From Lentimicrobiaceae bacterium (lineage in GTDB: Bacteria; Bacteroidota; Bacteroidia; Bacteroidales; SKPS01): DNA of 7,089 nucleotides. Positions 5,564 to 7,089 of the stretch are shown here, in pieces; the first letter of the stretch is position 1, and the number at the start of each line of letters is the position of its first letter. A model generated the notes under the pieces. It had not been told where the DNA came from. It worked only from the letters and a program-made list of their open reading frames with translations, and searched no databases. Where the stretch lies: the NCBI GenBank assembly GCA_007119395.1, contig SKPS01000173.1, positions 1 through 7,089 of the forward strand, written 5' to 3'. Both the position numbers and the translations under genes were made by a program.

Positions 5564-6703
5564 ATGGACTTTTCATTTACCGAAGAACAGCTGATGATTC
5601 AGCAGGCGGCCAGGGATTTTGCAGAGAGAGAACTGCTTCCCGACATTATTGAGCGTGATACGAATGCACGGTTTCCCACAGAGCAGGTAAAGAAGCTTGC
5701 TGAGTTGGGCTTTTTGGGCATGATGACAGATCCGAAGTATGACGGAGGGGGTATGGATACCGTCTCTTATGTGTTGGCGATGGAGGAGATTTCGAAGATT
5801 GACGGTTCTACTTCGGTGATTATGTCAGTATGTAATTCACTGGTGAACTGGGGTTTGGAGACGTATGGAACGGAGGAGCAGAAGGAGAAGTACCTCAAGC
5901 CGTTGGCGCGTGGTGAGAAAATCGGTGCTTTCCTGTTGTCGGAGCCCGAGGCGGGATCTGATGCTACCAAGCAGCGTACCACCGCTGTGGATATGGGAGA
6001 TCACTACCTGCTGAACGGCACAAAGAACTGGATCACCAATGCTGACTCCGGGTCGGTGTACCTGGTGATTGCACATACTGATCCTGAGAAAAAGCACAAA
6101 GGCATCAATGCGTTCATCGTAGAGAAGGAATGGCCGGGTATCTCACTGGGGCCACATGAAGACAAGATGGGTATGCGCAGTTCAGACACACATTCAGTGA
6201 TGTTCACCGATGTGAAAGTGCCCAAGGAGAACCGCATTGGTGAAGATGGATTTGGTTTCACCTTTGCGATGAAGACGCTGGATGGCGGCCGTATCGGCAT
6301 TGCATCACAGGCGTTGGGCTTTGCTTCCGGAGCACTGGAGCGATCTGTTCAGTACGCCAAAGAGCGCAAAGCGTTTGGTACCGAGATTGGCAACCACCAG
6401 GCCATCGCCTTTAAGTTGGCCGATATGGCTGTAAAAGTAGAAAATGCGCGTAACCTCTGCCTGAAAGCGGCGTGGATGAAAGACACCAAGCAGCCCTACG
6501 GTATCATGAGTGCCTACGCCAAGCAGTATTGTGCAGATATCGCCATGGAGGTGACCACCGAAGCGGTACAGATCCACGGTGGATATGGCTATGTAAAGGA
6601 GTACCATGTGGAACGCCTGATGCGTGAGGCAAAGCTCACCCAGATCTATGAGGGGACGTCGGAAATACAAAAAATCGTAATTTCGCGCTCGTTGTTGAAA
6701 TAA
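5564..6703 (+). CDS. bcd: Short-chain (butyryl-CoA type) acyl-CoA dehydrogenase
   Basis: FAD enzyme interconverting saturated acyl-CoA and trans-2-enoyl-CoA, exchanging electrons with Etf, whose beta gene starts 25 nt downstream. At 379 aa it matches the size of bacterial butyryl-CoA dehydrogenases. Domains are in the usual order: N-terminal helical domain (about 1-115); beta domain with LLSEPEAGSD (124-133) and NWITNAD (154-160), which contact FAD; C-terminal helical domain with the signature QIHGGYGY (336-343). The catalytic base is E363 in IYEGTSEIQ, the position used by short- and medium-chain enzymes rather than the isovaleryl-type site. The ATG follows an A-rich leader and gives the standard MDFSFTEEQ start. 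The butyryl-CoA preference is inferred from the crotonase, dehydrogenase and thiolase neighbours; a branched short-chain substrate cannot be excluded. Whether it reduces or oxidises in the cell depends on the Etf partner. Confidence 0.93.
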   Translation: MDFSFTEEQLMIQQAARDFAERELLPDIIERDTNARFPTEQVKKLAELGFLGMMTDPKYDGGGMDTVSYVLAMEEISKIDGSTSVIMSVCNSLVNWGLETYGTEEQKEKYLKPLARGEKIGAFLLSEPEAGSDATKQRTTAVDMGDHYLLNGTKNWITNADSGSVYLVIAHTDPEKKHKGINAFIVEKEWPGISLGPHEDKMGMRSSDTHSVMFTDVKVPKENRIGEDGFGFTFAMKTLDGGRIGIASQALGFASGALERSVQYAKERKAFGTEIGNHQAIAFKLADMAVKVENARNLCLKAAWMKDTKQPYGIMSAYAKQYCADIAMEVTTEAVQIHGGYGYVKEYHVERLMREAKLTQIYEGTSEIQKIVISRSLLK

Positions 6704-6728
6704 GTGTTGAACATAAAGAAAACTGAGT

Positions 6729-7089
6729 ATGAAAATATTGGTATGTATCAGTGATGTTCCGGATACCACCACAAAGATCAGGTTTGCGGACAACGGCACT
6801 GTACTTGACACCACTGGTGTACAGTGGATTATCAATCCGTGGGATGAGTTGGCTTTAACACGAGCCCTGGAGTTAAAAGAGGCATCGGGTGGTGCGATCA
6901 CCCATGTAACCGTGGTCAACGTGGGTTTGGCCAAGTCTGAACCCACCATCCGTAAAGCGCTGGCCGTTGGAGCCGACAATGCCATCCGTATTGATGCTGA
7001 GCCCAAAGACGCCTTCTACGTCGCTTCACAACTTGCTGAAGTGATTCGTAATGAAGAGTTCGATATTGTTTTTGCCGGTCGTGATTCGG
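6729..7089 (+). CDS. etfB: Electron transfer flavoprotein beta subunit (3' end cut off by the window)
   Basis: The first 120 codons of EtfB, cut by the window end; a full protein would be about 250-290 aa. The N-terminus reads MKILVCISDVPDTTTKIRF, then GVQWIINPWDELALTRALELKE (30-51), the usual EtfB core, and IRKALAVGADNAIRI (74-88) with DIVFAGRDS (112-120), which form the nucleotide-binding fold. EtfB pairs with EtfA to form the FAD heterodimer that passes electrons to or from the acyl-CoA dehydrogenase encoded just upstream; etfA is expected next. The residues that would help tell a bifurcating Etf (NADH plus ferredoxin) from a simple carrier lie beyond the visible part. ATG 6729 follows a short A-rich leader. 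The only slightly unusual residue is D9, where K, N or Q is more common. Confidence 0.93.
   Translation, partial: MKILVCISDVPDTTTKIRFADNGTVLDTTGVQWIINPWDELALTRALELKEASGGAITHVTVVNVGLAKSEPTIRKALAVGADNAIRIDAEPKDAFYVASQLAEVIRNEEFDIVFAGRDS

Noticed and set aside
6305..7006. 233-codon minus-strand open frame across the end of the acyl-CoA dehydrogenase gene and etfB
   Set aside because: It lies opposite two confident genes and shows no recognisable domain.

Overview
The window looks like part of a Bacteroidota (Bacteroidetes) chromosome, probably from an anaerobe that makes or burns short-chain acyl-CoAs. This placement is inferred. Six of the seven genes lack a clear Shine-Dalgarno sequence and start behind A/C-rich leaders, as is usual in that phylum. 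The proteins also read like Bacteroidota versions, for example the EtfB N-terminus. No marker gene is present, so genus cannot be given.

Layout: all seven genes are on the + strand and appear to form one operon that continues past both window ends. In order they are: enoyl-CoA hydratase/crotonase (66-839); an unusually long 3-hydroxyacyl-CoA dehydrogenase (922-2259); an SCP2-type thiolase (2283-3524); an FMN TIM-barrel enzyme of the nitronate monooxygenase/FabK family (3630-4574); an alpha/beta hydrolase (4655-5443); a short-chain acyl-CoA dehydrogenase (5564-6703); and the first 120 codons of electron transfer flavoprotein beta (6729 to the window end). Gaps are 23-120 nt. No gap holds a hairpin followed by a T-run, and no convincing internal promoter was found. 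The 1-65 stretch holds no gene I can identify.

Together the genes cover a four-step C4-type acyl-CoA cycle: thiolase (acetyl-CoA + acyl-CoA to 3-ketoacyl-CoA), dehydrogenase (3-keto to 3-hydroxy), crotonase (3-hydroxy to enoyl), and acyl-CoA dehydrogenase with Etf (enoyl to saturated). The cycle could run towards butyryl-CoA or as beta-oxidation, and the sequence does not fix the direction. The two extra genes do not belong to the textbook set. The FabK-like flavoprotein could be a second enoyl reductase, and the hydrolase could be a thioesterase; both roles are inferred.

Points worth a second look are the extended, two-lobed dehydrogenase with a GxxGxxG nucleotide loop, the thiolase lacking the C-terminal CxG cysteine, the two accessory enzymes, a strong hairpin between thiolase and flavoprotein, an imperfect 16-17 nt direct repeat flanking the hydrolase gene, and a single strong Shine-Dalgarno in front of the thiolase. 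I see no mobile element, CRISPR array, tRNA, rRNA or clear new defence-type system.
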